Shown one piece after another: positions 38,601 to 48,529 of a stretch of 64,000 bases of DNA. The notes under the pieces are model-generated. The model was not told the origin of the DNA, did no database searches, and saw only the letters and a program-made list of their open reading frames with translations. Origin of the DNA: Phoronis australis (lineage: Eukaryota > Phoronida > Phoronidae); NCBI GenBank assembly GCA_002633005.1, contig NMRA01000048.1, forward strand, positions 874,416 through 938,415, written 5' to 3'. The first letter of the stretch is position 1, and the number at the start of each line of letters is the position of its first letter. Position numbers and translations under genes: made by a program.

Positions 38601-41211
38601 GCCGTCACAAATATTACGCGTTGACATGAGCCCATTTTAGAAGCTCCCATTTAGCAAGGCTACAACTAACATGAGTATTTTGTGATAAGCTAACCATTGT
38701 GCATGTAGAGTGATGTCCAACAAACCGTGTGGCTCATGAAAAAAAAAATCAAAAGCTAGCAGGTAGAAGTAGCTACGTCCATACAAGATTCTCTACCCAG
38801 GCTTTATAGTAAGAACATGTAGAATCGGGACCTTGTTCCTGTTAACAATATTTAGGTGTTAAAAAAATATAGTCAAGTGAGTGAAATATGTTGCAGAAAC
38901 TCCTGAGCGGGCCGGGATAGCCCCATTTAAATGGTTGTTAAAGGATAACGTCACATTTTCAGGCACAAAAATGTAGTCGGTTCAATTTGTTGCTAATGAC
39001 CGACTAGGCAGTATGTCTGGAAAATGCAAACGCTATGATCAATATATTCCGCTCTGTAGCAGCACGCGCCCGTCTAAATTACCTGAGGGTATATTTCCGC
39101 GAGCGAAAAGAACCATGTTTTGTTCGTTGTGGATGGCCCTTATTGCATTTAACTCAAATTATGTAATCTGTTCCAAGGCCACCTGTCGTCCTACTGTCGT
39201 CTGAGTAATTGTTCACCAGGCGGTAAAATAACTAGTTTCAGACCGCCTCTAATGTACGGAGAAGCATCAACATTTCATGAAAGAAACCTCCCTGTTAACA
39301 AAAAGAATAACAACTTCGCTTTTTCGAAATGACATGACTAGCTCAGGGGTGGTAATCGAGCCTTAAGTATGACCAAGCGAAACGCAACCGTGTGGTGAAT
39401 TTTGTGGGTACTTAGTATGTGAAGTAATTTTGTGTGATGCGTTGTACGTATAGTTTGTGGATTCGCCTAACGTGGATCTGCTCCGTGGAAAGGATTCGAA
39501 TATCACGACCTCTGTGGCTGTAAAACTTAGAAATTTACAAACGAACAGTAAAATATCTAGTCTATAGGACACTTGCACACGCGATTGTGATGCTGGGTGT
39601 TGAGTCCTATCTATCTCCGAGTCGCGTTTTCCAATGCTGGTATAAACTACCAACGGATATTTATGAAAAACGTTATTCCAGGCTATCTTCAAATTGGATT
39701 CGTTCAATCATCTTTTGGATGTGTGTCTACAGTGTATGTATTGTTTTTTACTGAAAATGTATTGTCGTAAAACCAAGAATTATGCTAACAGGGCTTATCA
39801 AATGAAAAAGCGTCCTTACCATTATAGCATCTGTTGCAATTGAGAATTAGCCCGCCACTTAATTGAAATAGCCATCTTTTGAAAGGGTTTAGCCAACTTT
39901 ACGATTTTATGAAGCCTTTTTGATACCTTGATGTCATGGACCAAGCTCATGCGATTCAATTCTCGTCAATTTCCGTACAAGTCTTTATTGTAGTACACGT
40001 ATAGTGCTTAAAACAATTGATCTACATCGGCCCGTTCGTGCGACTCCTTTTTGCATATTTTTCGAAATATTTCCCGGAATTTTAACAACAAAGAAATTTA
40101 TACGAGTAAAAAAAGCTAACTCTTCCCCAATTGTTGCGTTCGTAGGATACACTTTTAAGGCTGAGATCATAATCTGACTGGTTGATCTAGTCTAAACAAG
40201 AAACTGATGCAGCTAAGAACCTTGCTACCACTCTGTTTTAGGACACCTGACAAAAATGCATTTGCACTCAACGAAATCGTGACTTTTTGTCTCGGTATCC
40301 ATTGACAGAGTTTCTCCAATTTCCATTTGTCTGAAAGACACTAAGCAAGGAATGTTTTCTAAATGGCGGGACTTCCAGATCCGGGTAAAACAGAGCCAAA
40401 GCTATAAGGGTGCACTTTTGTCAATAGAAGCAACTTCAGTGAACTACGGAATATCATTTTTAACAGTCATTCCCCATTTAGTCCACAAAAATGTCATTAA
40501 ACATGGCTCACGTCATTTTTTATTCTAGCGAGAGCTACACAGGCCCGGGGAGCTAAACAGGTCCGAACCGTCACGAGTGGATTTAGACATCAAGATTGAC
40601 AAAATTGCGCGAATAAATTAGCAAAAAGACACAAAAACGAGCGTATTAATGTGATTCAAGTAGTTGTTTGTAAATCAAGTGTTTATATTGAGTTTCTGTT
40701 TCCTTGCAGGTACGTGAAATCCATTTTGATAATTCTACTCATTTCCTTTGGTTTTCACCGTTTAGCCTTTCCCACCTTTTGTTCCACCTACGTTTGTTTC
40801 AATGAGATCAAGTTGTTTTGAAATTTAGGAAAAACAAACTTACCTGTGAAATGCAATGCTAAGCCCACAGCGACCGCCAACAGCGCCACTACGGCGATGA
40901 TCGTTGCGACCACCACTGTCTTCCTTTTCCCCGTTTTGGTGGAAAGGTGAGGGTAAGAAGCCCCGGCTATTTCAGACTGTCGTGCGCTTGCAGTTTCGTC
41001 GTCTAAGACATCGTAAATGGGATTATCAAACCCCACGTCGGATTTGTACTGAAATATAAAATATAGGTAGTTCTCGCTGAGTATGCATACAAGAAATCCG
41101 TCAGCAGTTTACAAAATAAAAAGGCTTTCATTGTGTCACGCACAGCGTATTCACATGTATTCATTTTCAACTTTTGGGAGATTCAGTATTTACATAAGTG
41201 ACCTAATCTAC

Positions 41212-41261
<50 letters not shown>

Positions 41262-41301
41262 GCGTGTGCGTGCGCGTACGCGTGTGCTTGTGTGTGTTTG
41301 G

Positions 41302-41332
<31 letters not shown>

Positions 41333-42538
41333 TGTGCGTGTTTGGGTGTGTGTGTGATTTTTTCATTGCCGGAGTGTTTTTAGAAAGTCTGGGCGATTTA
41401 AAAGTGACTCATTTGCAAGCTTTAAACCTGAGAAACAACCATTTTTGGAAACTATAACCATTGCAACTTGATGATTTGAAATTCAATAAAAAACTCTTTG
41501 GACTTTTGTGTTGTAAACACACATGGCGTTTGAGCATTGAACATTTTTTGTGAGTTACTTGTCGTTACTGCTTGGCTGTGTCTCAGCTCCTAATAAATGG
41601 CATGAATCTATCGCCCCTTGAAAAATAGTGAACGGACGATGGCCTTCACTTGACTCACAGGTACACAGTTTAGTTCCATTCGCAACGCATTCTGCACAAC
41701 AATACGTAGAGGCCTGCGTATTTATAAAGGCTAACTTTTGATGAGAAAAGCCGCATTCAGTTGTAACTGAAAGGCTCACAAATGCTTTTTGAAGTGATCA
41801 TGGCGGACTTCAGTATCATCAAACCACATTCCATGAAGCATGATAGCTAACAGAACTGAACATAACCTTCCTATACTGTAATCCGCCGATGCAAACAAAA
41901 GCTAAGGAAAAGCGGGCGTGACGTCACCGTCAGAGTACTCAAAATGCCTACGTGACAAGTAAATTAGTTTTAGCCCCCCTTAGAGTGTAGCTTGGCCGAT
42001 GGTGAAAATGTAAAAGTGGAATATCATGAAGGCCTGAAAAGCCCTGAATAGTGAATTATTTCTATCAGACATCATTGAAGCGTGTGTTGAATATCGGAAT
42101 ATCTCGTCTAGCCGCTGATAGAAAGTTTGCGAAGGCTTGGGACAGCAGTACTCCAGGCAAAAAATGAGGGTCACGGACGCTGGCTGGGTCAGAGACCAGC
42201 ATTAAAATTTCATATCCACGACACAATGCAGCTTCATAGCAAGGTACAAATTGTTGCTGCATGGTAGTGAATAATCGTCCCAATGTCAACTCCAGGTATT
42301 AGAATACTAGTACGTTTGATGCTGATGATTGAAAATCTTAGTTTTAGGGTTTGATACCCCGATGTAATCGGACGTATAGTCCACTGTGTGTTCCTGTGAG
42401 AAAGGCTCACCAGTGCGCAAAATAATTCATAACAAGTCGTGTATTAACAATAATCGATACATCAAACACTGAACTCGCCTACGTTATTCCTGTTCGTACA
42501 CTAGGCAGGCCTATATCGATCACAGTACTTACCGACAT
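12287..42538 (-). CDS. Type II membrane protein: SEA, mucin stalk, 5 Frizzled CRDs, 7 LDLa
   Basis: Twenty-three coding exons, 5' to 3' on the minus strand: 42538-42533, 41048-40844, 38228-38062, 34704-34637, 34234-34071, 31586-30773, 28874-28642, 27050-26898, 26407-26304, 25885-25732, 23444-23310, 22502-21921, 21584-21432, 20451-20357, 18683-18524, 18264-18136, 17776-17663, 16666-16541, 15914-15804, 15542-15426, 14889-14798, 14085-13923, 12393-12287. They sum to 4152 nt, or 1383 codons plus TGA, and every junction keeps phase. Rough residues: tail 1-45 with FDNPIY at 9-14, TM 46-68, SEA 94-203, Pro/Thr/Arg stalk 204-475, CRD1 481-575, CRD2 611-712, LDLa1-3 736-850, CRD3 852-960, CRD4 985-1090, LDLa4-7 1109-1262, CRD5 1267-1377. 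Each CRD has ten Cys. Corin and MFRP share parts, but there is no SRCR, CUB or trypsin domain and the stop follows CRD5. Probably a cell-surface Wnt or lipid ligand receptor (inference). Confidence 0.85.
13325..13590. repeat. Foldback repeat family F1, degraded copy
   Basis: Contains the family words 'tcaaacagtaacgaaatgtcact', 'ggaacaatttt' and 'tttcataacggtaagtgatc' in the same order as the copies at 14985 and 48530. Other degraded or partial copies are near 10195-10330, 14395-14700, 16825-16865, 20700-20805, 23040-23270 and 44390-44520. Confidence 0.4.
14985..15225. repeat. Foldback repeat family F1, clearest copy
   Basis: The left end 'aaaactggtgtcaacttgtt' pairs with the right end 'aacaatctgagaccaatttc' as imperfect terminal inverted repeats of about 33 bases. 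Inside, TGACAGTTCGTTATT (15039-15053) is a perfect 15-base inverted match to AATAACGAACTGTCA (15127-15141). No coding capacity. It lies in the intron before the CRD5 exons. Confidence 0.6.
15365..15402. repeat. Poly-C run with one N
   Basis: A C homopolymer interrupted by a single N at 15386, just downstream of the LDLa7 exon. The true length is unknown. Confidence 0.8.
15426..17776 (-). CDS. LDLa 4-7 exons of the CRD/LDLa gene
   Basis: Four exons, one LDLa each, all phase 1/1: 17776-17663, 16666-16541, 15914-15804, 15542-15426. Typical cores are [42 protein letters not shown] and [14 protein letters not shown]. The donor of the second is shifted 12 bases to 'ACCGCG|gtagtt', since the position used by its sister exons reads GA instead of GT. 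The donor of the fourth is uncertain (15426 chosen). The repeated exon layout points to exon duplication. Confidence 0.85.
16239..16347 (+). repeat. 17-base tandem repeat, about 6.4 copies
   Basis: Unit TCAGACTGGACTAGTAC repeated six times plus a partial copy. Only one internal change is seen (TCAG to GCAG in the sixth unit). It lies in the intron between the LDLa5 and LDLa6 exons. Confidence 0.95.
18136..20451 (-). CDS. Frizzled CRD4 exons of the CRD/LDLa gene
   Basis: Exons 20451-20357, 18683-18524 and 18264-18136. They give [20 protein letters not shown], then a segment with [11 protein letters not shown] and [10 protein letters not shown], then THDCHGYF and FNCSDFP. All ten CRD Cys are present and phases are 1/0, 0/1, 1/1. 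This is the most canonical of the five CRDs. The large intron 20356-18684 holds the CA and GT arrays. Confidence 0.85.
19080..19142. repeat. (CA)n microsatellite with AT tail
   Basis: About 25 CA dinucleotides followed by ATATATAT, in the CRD4 intron. Confidence 0.95.
19596..19978. repeat. GT-rich degenerate minisatellite
   Basis: About 380 bases of alternating purine/pyrimidine on the plus strand, built from words such as 'gtgtgagtgtgtgtgtac' and 'gtgtgcatgtgc'. Long Thr/His-type open frames across it are an artefact of the composition. Confidence 0.95.
21060..21330. repeat. Foldback repeat family F1, copy
   Basis: The left end 'ttggtctcaaattgtccctt' pairs imperfectly with the right end 'aaggaacaaacggataccag'. 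Same ends as the copy at 14985. It lies in the intron between the CRD3 and CRD4 exons. Confidence 0.55.
21432..22502 (-). CDS. LDLa 1-3 and Frizzled CRD3 exons of the CRD/LDLa gene
   Basis: The 582-base exon 22502-21921 encodes three LDL-receptor class A modules. Each has six Cys and an acidic calcium loop (for example [10 protein letters not shown]). It runs without an intron into CRD3 ([10 protein letters not shown] to LPCRHFCEG). Exon 21584-21432 gives the CRD3 tail (WNCSSAFAH) and a Pro-rich linker. Confidence 0.9.
22730..23034. mobile_element. Short TIR element (MITE), family A copy 1
   Basis: Begins CAGTGGCGGATTTAGG and ends with the inverted 'ctgcatctgcccctg'. It is flanked by the perfect 5-base duplication GCTGG at 22725-22729 and 23035-23039. 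Length 305 bases, no coding frame. Internally it differs from the two long copies at 34791 and 53763, so it is a shorter or distinct member. Confidence 0.7.
23310..28874 (-). CDS. Frizzled CRD1 and CRD2 exons of the CRD/LDLa gene
   Basis: CRD1: 28874-28642 and 27050-26898, opening [12 protein letters not shown] and ending with the WC near the exon end. CRD2: 26407-26304, 25885-25732 and 23444-23310, with [13 protein letters not shown], then PPCRRLCQG, then INSCQAF. Each has ten Cys in the CRD order. CRD1 lacks the usual FPN motif, as does CRD3. The third exon of each CRD opens with a codon split after its first base. Confidence 0.8.
23540..24770 (+). repeat. Dispersed repeat with CTCF-like core, cluster 3
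   Basis: Eight modules with core motifs at 23553, 23698, 23846, 23998, 24142, 24287, 24446 and 24577 (14 bases each). Gaps are 145, 148, 152, 144, 145, 159 and 131. Three alternating module types form a unit of about 445 bases: the first type starts 'aaaatggccac', the second 'aaa-tgccac' and the third 'gcgcaaaa-ta-ctgcc'. The cluster ends in 'gacgccggacggacggacgg' and a hairpin at 24738-24765. It lies in the CRD2/LDLa1 intron region of the minus-strand gene. Confidence 0.8.
24950..25060 (-). mobile_element. tRNA-derived SINE-like element
   Basis: The minus strand carries an A-box TAGCTCAGTGG (25039-25049) and a B-box GGTTCGATTTCC (24994-25005) at tRNA-like spacing, then a tail 'atttttctgtgtttattt'. 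The same B-box and tail occur on the plus strand at 25538-25580. Confidence 0.65.
25505..25585 (+). mobile_element. tRNA-derived SINE-like element, partial copy
   Basis: B-box-like GTTCGATTCCC at 25538-25548 followed by 'ttatttttctgtgtttattt', matching the tail of the minus-strand copy at 24950. The A-box region is degraded. Confidence 0.5.
27890..28450 (+). repeat. Dispersed repeat R3, copy 1
   Basis: Similar to 48880-49320 in the same order: 'attttgggatt-ctgtt', 'agctatgaaacaataaaat', 'ctcgccgttgtctg-gagaca', then a GC-richer part and 'cgcacgagtgtatatgtggg'. The last part resembles the hairpin arm at the ends of the CTCF-like clusters. No coding capacity seen. Confidence 0.5.
30773..31586 (-). 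CDS. Mucin-like Pro/Thr/Arg-rich stalk exon of the CRD/LDLa gene
   Basis: One 814-base exon, phase 1 in and 2 out, about 271 residues, made almost only of Pro, Thr, Ser, Arg and Gly. The first third is Thr/Ser/Pro-rich. The middle is an array of RPGRT-type pentamers with variable x-P-P linkers. The end returns to TT/SG-rich. It would be a heavily O-glycosylated extended stalk, but the regular Arg is unusual for a mucin. Confidence 0.8.
31648..31776 (+). repeat. Tandem duplication of about 65 bases
   Basis: Two nearly identical copies starting 'gcattacc-gataatgtctt' and ending 'ggtaccattgaattaag'. They lie directly upstream of dispersed repeat R2. Confidence 0.85.
31772..32215 (+). repeat. 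Dispersed repeat R2, copy 2
   Basis: Counterpart of 5636-6100, starting 'gggaccctagaaaaatgtct'. It lies in the intron between the SEA and stalk exons of the CRD/LDLa gene. Confidence 0.55.
32645..32700. repeat. (CA)n microsatellite
   Basis: About 24 CA dinucleotides, ending 'ctcacgcata'. Confidence 0.95.
33466..33894 (+). pseudogene. 5'-truncated non-LTR retrotransposon (reverse transcriptase C-terminus)
   Basis: The frame from 33472 reads [20 protein letters not shown], then [10 protein letters not shown] and NEDVCKQLG, the C-terminal end of a LINE-type endonuclease/reverse transcriptase polyprotein. A frameshift near 33626 moves the reading to [10 protein letters not shown] and GRQRLM, and a TGA follows, so it is dead. 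It ends in a (GAT)n-like tail. The 11-base direct repeat TGATTTGCGGA flanks it at 33466-33476 and 33884-33894. Confidence 0.85.
34071..38228 (-). CDS. SEA-domain exons of the CRD/LDLa gene
   Basis: Three exons, 38228-38062, 34704-34637 and 34234-34071, with phases 1/0, 0/2 and 2/1. The first gives [19 protein letters not shown], the second [13 protein letters not shown], and the third [12 protein letters not shown] followed by [19 protein letters not shown]. That order (beta strand, helix, GSV turn and strand, helix, last strand) is the SEA fold. The GSV turn is the place where autoproteolytic SEA domains cleave themselves. Confidence 0.8.
34791..35758. mobile_element. TIR element family A, long copy with tRNA-like module
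   Basis: Starts CAGTGGCGGAT and ends with the inverse of CATAGGCGGAT. It is flanked by the perfect 5-base duplication CAACC (34786-34790 and 35759-35763). Length about 968 bases including a 13-base gap. It is the inverted counterpart of 53763-54710. At 34995-35055 the minus strand holds a tRNA-like A-box (gtggtgcagtggtaaagcac) and B-box (gtgagttcgagtc). No transposase is encoded, so it is non-autonomous. Confidence 0.8.
35716..35728. other. Assembly gap (13 N)
   Basis: Run of N between G and C homopolymers inside the TIR element. The real sequence is probably a G/C foldback that did not assemble. Confidence 0.95.
35883..35993. repeat. Small palindromic (foldback) element
   Basis: ACGCTAGGACCTAGC at 35883-35897 is the exact inverse of GCTAGGTCCTAGCGT at 35979-35993. 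The following 'ttaaaagcaag' also pairs partly. A second right arm 'aggtcctagcgt' follows to 36004. Confidence 0.75.
36198..36448. repeat. Foldback/MITE-like element of about 250 bases
   Basis: ATGCGTAAAACC (36198-36209) is inverted exactly at 36437-36448, and the match extends imperfectly to about 19 bases. The interior is rich in 'cgcatgcatg' words and has no coding frame. Confidence 0.55.
36450..38060. other. Intron of the CRD/LDLa gene, nothing recognised
   Basis: AT-rich sequence without recognisable exon, element or array. Confidence 0.4.
38229..40843. other. Intron of the CRD/LDLa gene, nothing recognised
   Basis: Separates the TM exon from the first SEA exon. Several short open frames have no recognisable domain. 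Confidence 0.4.
40844..41048 (-). CDS. Cytoplasmic tail and transmembrane exon of the CRD/LDLa gene
   Basis: Encodes a short acidic tail with FDNPIY (41013-41030), then TGKRK and a 22-residue Val/Ala/Leu-rich helix before the donor 'ACAG|gtaagt'. The basic cluster on the N-terminal side of the helix predicts N-in/C-out topology (type II). FDNPxY is the clathrin-adaptor motif of the LDL receptor tail. Confidence 0.8.
41214..41357. repeat. (GT)n microsatellite with GC-GT interruptions
   Basis: Two GT runs separated by a GCGCGTACGCGTG-type block, in the first intron of the CRD/LDLa gene. Confidence 0.95.
42533..42538 (-). CDS. Start microexon (Met-Ser) of the CRD/LDLa gene
   Basis: Minus strand reads 'acagcaATGTCG|gtaagt', a strong donor. 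It is phase 0 and joins the acceptor 'atatttcag|TAC' at 41048. The exon at 41048 has no ATG before the FDNPIY motif, so an upstream start is required; this is the nearest suitable one. Only six bases are coding; the rest of the exon would be 5' UTR. Confidence 0.55.
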
Positions 42539-45500
42539 TGCTGTAGAGTTTCGTTCACTTGAGGGAAATTGCGATTCTATTGTCCTAATGGCGTTGGTTT
42601 AGAATAAAATAGGAGTATATCATACGCCCCGGTTAAGCCATTTTCGTCAAAGCGAGTAGGCCTACAACACTACTCTTTCATAACTGTCAAGTTAAGCCCG
42701 GACCGTTGGCTTCACGACCCTGGCCTATTACACTTTTCCAATAATTAAGGTATGTTTATTCTATTTAAATGCTCCTCCCTTTCGTACACAGCACGGACGT
42801 CTGGTCAAGAGCGCTTGCGCAGCCTGTCTGTTGCTGTGTTTGAACAGCGCAAATTTTGATTATGAAACGTGACAATAAGTGAATGCCAGTGCGACAAGGA
42901 TTATGAAAGGCTGAGTTTAGTCCAAAGAGGCGTAACGTCCTTCCCCAAACTGTCCTGCCACTGGGTGTTTTAACCACAGGCACCTTTAATCATGCAGCCC
43001 TCGACTATATACTATAATGAAGAGACGGTGCCTGTGGTTTTAACACTTAAATTTAATTTGGTTATGAACTATACATGTACCGTGTGGCTGCATAAAAATA
43101 TTTATTAACTCTGCAAATTGTTACTAAAGCAAATATTTTATGAAATAACTATTTCCTTTATATTTTACTGGAGTTTTCTGCAGATACTCTCATTGGAAGT
43201 ATATATTAAGAACATTTTAGGCAGATACGCCCGAGCGGTACATTTGGAGGAAATGCGCACGGTTGAATCTTAAAACTTTTACCAGTTTCACGTTAAATGG
43301 ACAATAAAACTGTTACATGTGGGGAGAATCATACATCAGTAGTGTTATGTGCGTTGAGTCTATTGGTTTCAATTTGCACGCCAGTTACAGTATTGATACA
43401 CCCAAGCGTATATTTGTCATTTCCAAACTTACGCCCGATTGCATTATGTGGGTAGATTTCTGGTCCCTGAACTACAGTGGCCAAAAGATGACATTAGATT
43501 TTCCCAAGTTTTTGCAAAAAAACACTTTTTTCCGTGGAGAATAAAGTTTTCTCCGAGGAGAAAACCTTTTCTGCGGAAAAGGTGATTTTTTTTCGTAAAC
43601 GCTTCATACCGAATTGATTTTTCCAAATATTTGCCCAGACCTTTTCTTCAGAAAACCCCCATATTGTATGTGCTGAACTCTTTCGGTCATAAAAAGTACG
43701 TGGTTTGAGCCGACCACGAGAAATATACCGACTCTCTGAAACATGATTTTTTCGGCCATGAGATATTAGTTCCACATAATATATGGAAAGTAGGACGCCA
43801 GAAAATATAGTTTTGTTAGTTTTTCCTCAAACTTTGCAAACTTTGTAGATACCATGGATACGATATGGGGGAAGATTTGGAGTTAGAAAATAGTATAGAC
43901 CTACCTCGCTTTCAACGACAGTTTCTAGCGAACAGAAATTTGTAAGATATTTTACGTTTATTACGGGACATGGGTTACATGTGGAAAGGACGAAATGTTT
44001 AATATTATAATGGTCAAGGACACGCCGTGCTTGTGGGGTCTCAGTATTTTGACGTCTTAGCAAGTCTCATAGTGCTAGCTCATGATGTTTAAAAACCCAG
44101 CACTAGAACTTGACAGAGACATTTTATTCCAGTAAGGGAAATTCAACTTTCTGAGGGTCCAAGGACACAAACAACCCGTACAAGTTAATGTTCGCCCTTT
44201 TTGGTTGGAAAAAGGCCAAATTAGAGCTTTCACTCTTGTAAAATTGATTTCATAATATTTCTTATCGTAATAATGTTCTTTTTCCGTTATCAGCTCAAGT
44301 CACAAGCAATGACTATGTGCACCATTTTCGAATTCGCCGTTTCAGGGTTGGCCACCTACAGTGGAGTCTGAAGCGCCATCTTGAGTCGTTGATGGTTTCA
44401 ATGTTCTTATTGGTCCTTGATGACGGAAACAGAATCTAGGGTATGTTATGCGACCGACTTTTTATAGTAAAAGACCTAAATAAATTCGATTTTCGTTTTA
44501 GCCCGCTGAACAGGGAGAAATGAAGCTTTAAGCGAAAATCCAACTTAGGAATGTCGACTACCAGTATTGTAAATTGTGATTAGAATCCTGGAATACAGTC
44601 ACGAGTCTTTGCCATTCCTTGTTATCAAATATCATTGTTGCAGCTTATCCAGTTGAATTTGTGTAACATTTGTGCATGAAATGTGGCGTTACTTTTACCT
44701 CAGTTGGTATCCTATTGTCTAGATTTTTGTAGCGACCTAAGTCTTCTAAAATTTGTAATGACTAGTAAATACTAATGTGATTTTTAACTAAACATTTATT
44801 TTTATTATAGGCCTAATGACAATACGACGTAGGCGAATGTCATTCGGTGCTCTATAATCACACTTCTGAGCTTCAGCAGAGCCCTCGATACAGCTGGGTG
44901 TTGTATGGATGGGTCCTCCTTACGAGCTTTAAATCGCAGCTGTGTCAACAACAAACTCAAAACAAAAAGGGTATGTAGACTACTTACTAAAACTCAACCA
45001 AATTCTAGGACATGTAAATAAGGATTTTGACACAGATTAGGATCATTCACAAGATTCACTTGTAAAGTGATTGAAAACCAACAGCTTACCAGTCTTTCTA
45101 AACGAGGTCATTGGCAGGGGGTCATTTTTACCATCAACTTTTTTCAAACAGTCATGGTGTGGGCCAGATTAAAAAATATTATTGGCCCCTGCAGTTGCGC
45201 AGCTGGGGATGCCGGAAGGAAAACAATCAGCGCTGTCGCAGGCCTACGTGTCCTAAAAAATTTCAGCTGGCAGCCGGAGGGATCGAGAAATGGTGAAAAT
45301 TGTTTATGCATTCAAAATTAGAGTTGCCTCTACTTTTGACTGCATAAACAAAAATATACAAAGTAGGTCTCTACCCCATAGTAAATTTAACCTTTTTACT
45401 ACAAGGATCTCTTTTTATTGTGTAGATCTACTTTCAGGCAGGCAGTTGGCTTTTTTCAAACCCATGCTGGCTATGATGTCTCGCTGGTTCCCGGCTTCGA

Positions 45501-45650
45501 GTCGCTAGGTGGTCGGTAGCCAACACGGCTAACCTAAGCACGTAGGGAACCAGCGCGGCTATTATATGCTACCCTCTGACACAGCGCCACATATACTGAA
45601 AACACTTTGAAAGAGTGTATGATATATGCTGGCGCGAAACACACGTATAT
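42539..45650. other. Intergenic region between two divergent genes
   Basis: Lies between the start of the minus-strand CRD/LDLa gene and the actin promoter. It contains a degraded F1 copy near 44390-44520 and small nested palindromes at 43525-43590. No gene recognised. Confidence 0.4.
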
Positions 45651-45673
45651 CACGTGAGGACTATCGTGTGATT

Positions 45674-45703
45674 CCATATTTAGAATCCTGTCCCCAAATA
45701 TGG
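45674..45703 (+). promoter_or_regulatory. Two CArG boxes upstream of actin
   Basis: CCAAATATGG at 45694-45703 is a perfect CC(A/T)6GG serum-response element. CCATATTTAG at 45674-45683 differs at one position. They are 165-195 bases before the actin ATG. SRF sites in this position are typical of actin promoters. Confidence 0.65.
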
Positions 45704-45786
45704 TAATCATTGGCCCAAATTCCAGGAACTTGAGCGCGTGCTCTCACGAGAAAGATTTGAACAAAAAAGTACAGTGTATCACTTGA

Positions 45787-47625
<1,839 letters not shown>

Positions 47626-47888
47626 TAAGTCAAGTTTAAGTGTTCAGAAACAGACTTGTGAATGCATGGATAGTTTTTGTTTATTTCTGCATGCATGTAA
47701 AGTGGACATTCCCTTATATGGAGGTAAATAAGCAATTTGTTCGTAATCGTGTGAATGTACTCGTTTTAATTGTTAACTACCGGTAATTTTATTTGAAGTC
47801 ATTAAATTGTAAATGACTAATGTGTTGCTATGTTAATAAATTATCGGTGTTGTAATTAAAATTCTGTTTTTATAATTCATTCATTATG

Positions 47889-48158
47889 TTCAATTTTAAC
47901 ATAAGCACTTGTGAACCATTTTAAGTCAGTGCCGAGAGTTCAAGTTGTTCCAATACAGATACGCATGCGCCACTCATTAGGTTCAATTTTAACATAAGCA
48001 CTTGTGAACCATTTTAAGTCAGTGCCGAGAGTTCAAGTTGTTCCAATACAGATACGCATGCGCCACTCATTATGTTCAATTTCAACATAAGCACTTGTGA
48101 ACCATTTTGAGTCCGTGCCGAGAGTTCAAGTTGTTCCAATACAGATACGCATGCGCCA
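47889..48158 (+). repeat. 93-base tandem repeat, 3 copies
   Basis: Units begin at 47889, 47982 and 48075 with 'ttcaatttyaacataagca' and end 'gatacgcatgcgccac'. Units 1 and 2 are almost identical; unit 3 has a few substitutions. The first unit starts about 50 bases after the actin poly(A) signal. Confidence 0.9.
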
Positions 48159-48529
48159 CAGCTTTACTTGACTTACAGAAGCAGACGGCCATCTCTTGTC
48201 TTAAACTGTTTTTGGGCTGTTTTCAAAAAGTAAAATTAATGGACAGAATTATTCATCGTTTACACGAACGCGGGAGTTTAAACGGGCGACAAATGCATGT
48301 GTGCGTATTTAGACCTATGCGCCTATAACCGTAATAATAATTATACGCTTTTCCAATGAAAGACTTGGCTCAAGGGGTTCGCATGCGTCTAACAGACAAT
48401 TGCAGTTGTAGCCTACATATCTTTACTGAGTCTTTTTCGTGTTTTGTTTGTCCATTTTTAGTACGTTTCATTTGAAGCGTTAAAACACGTGGTTTAAGTA
48501 AAAAACAGGTGTAATTTACGCCTAACTTA

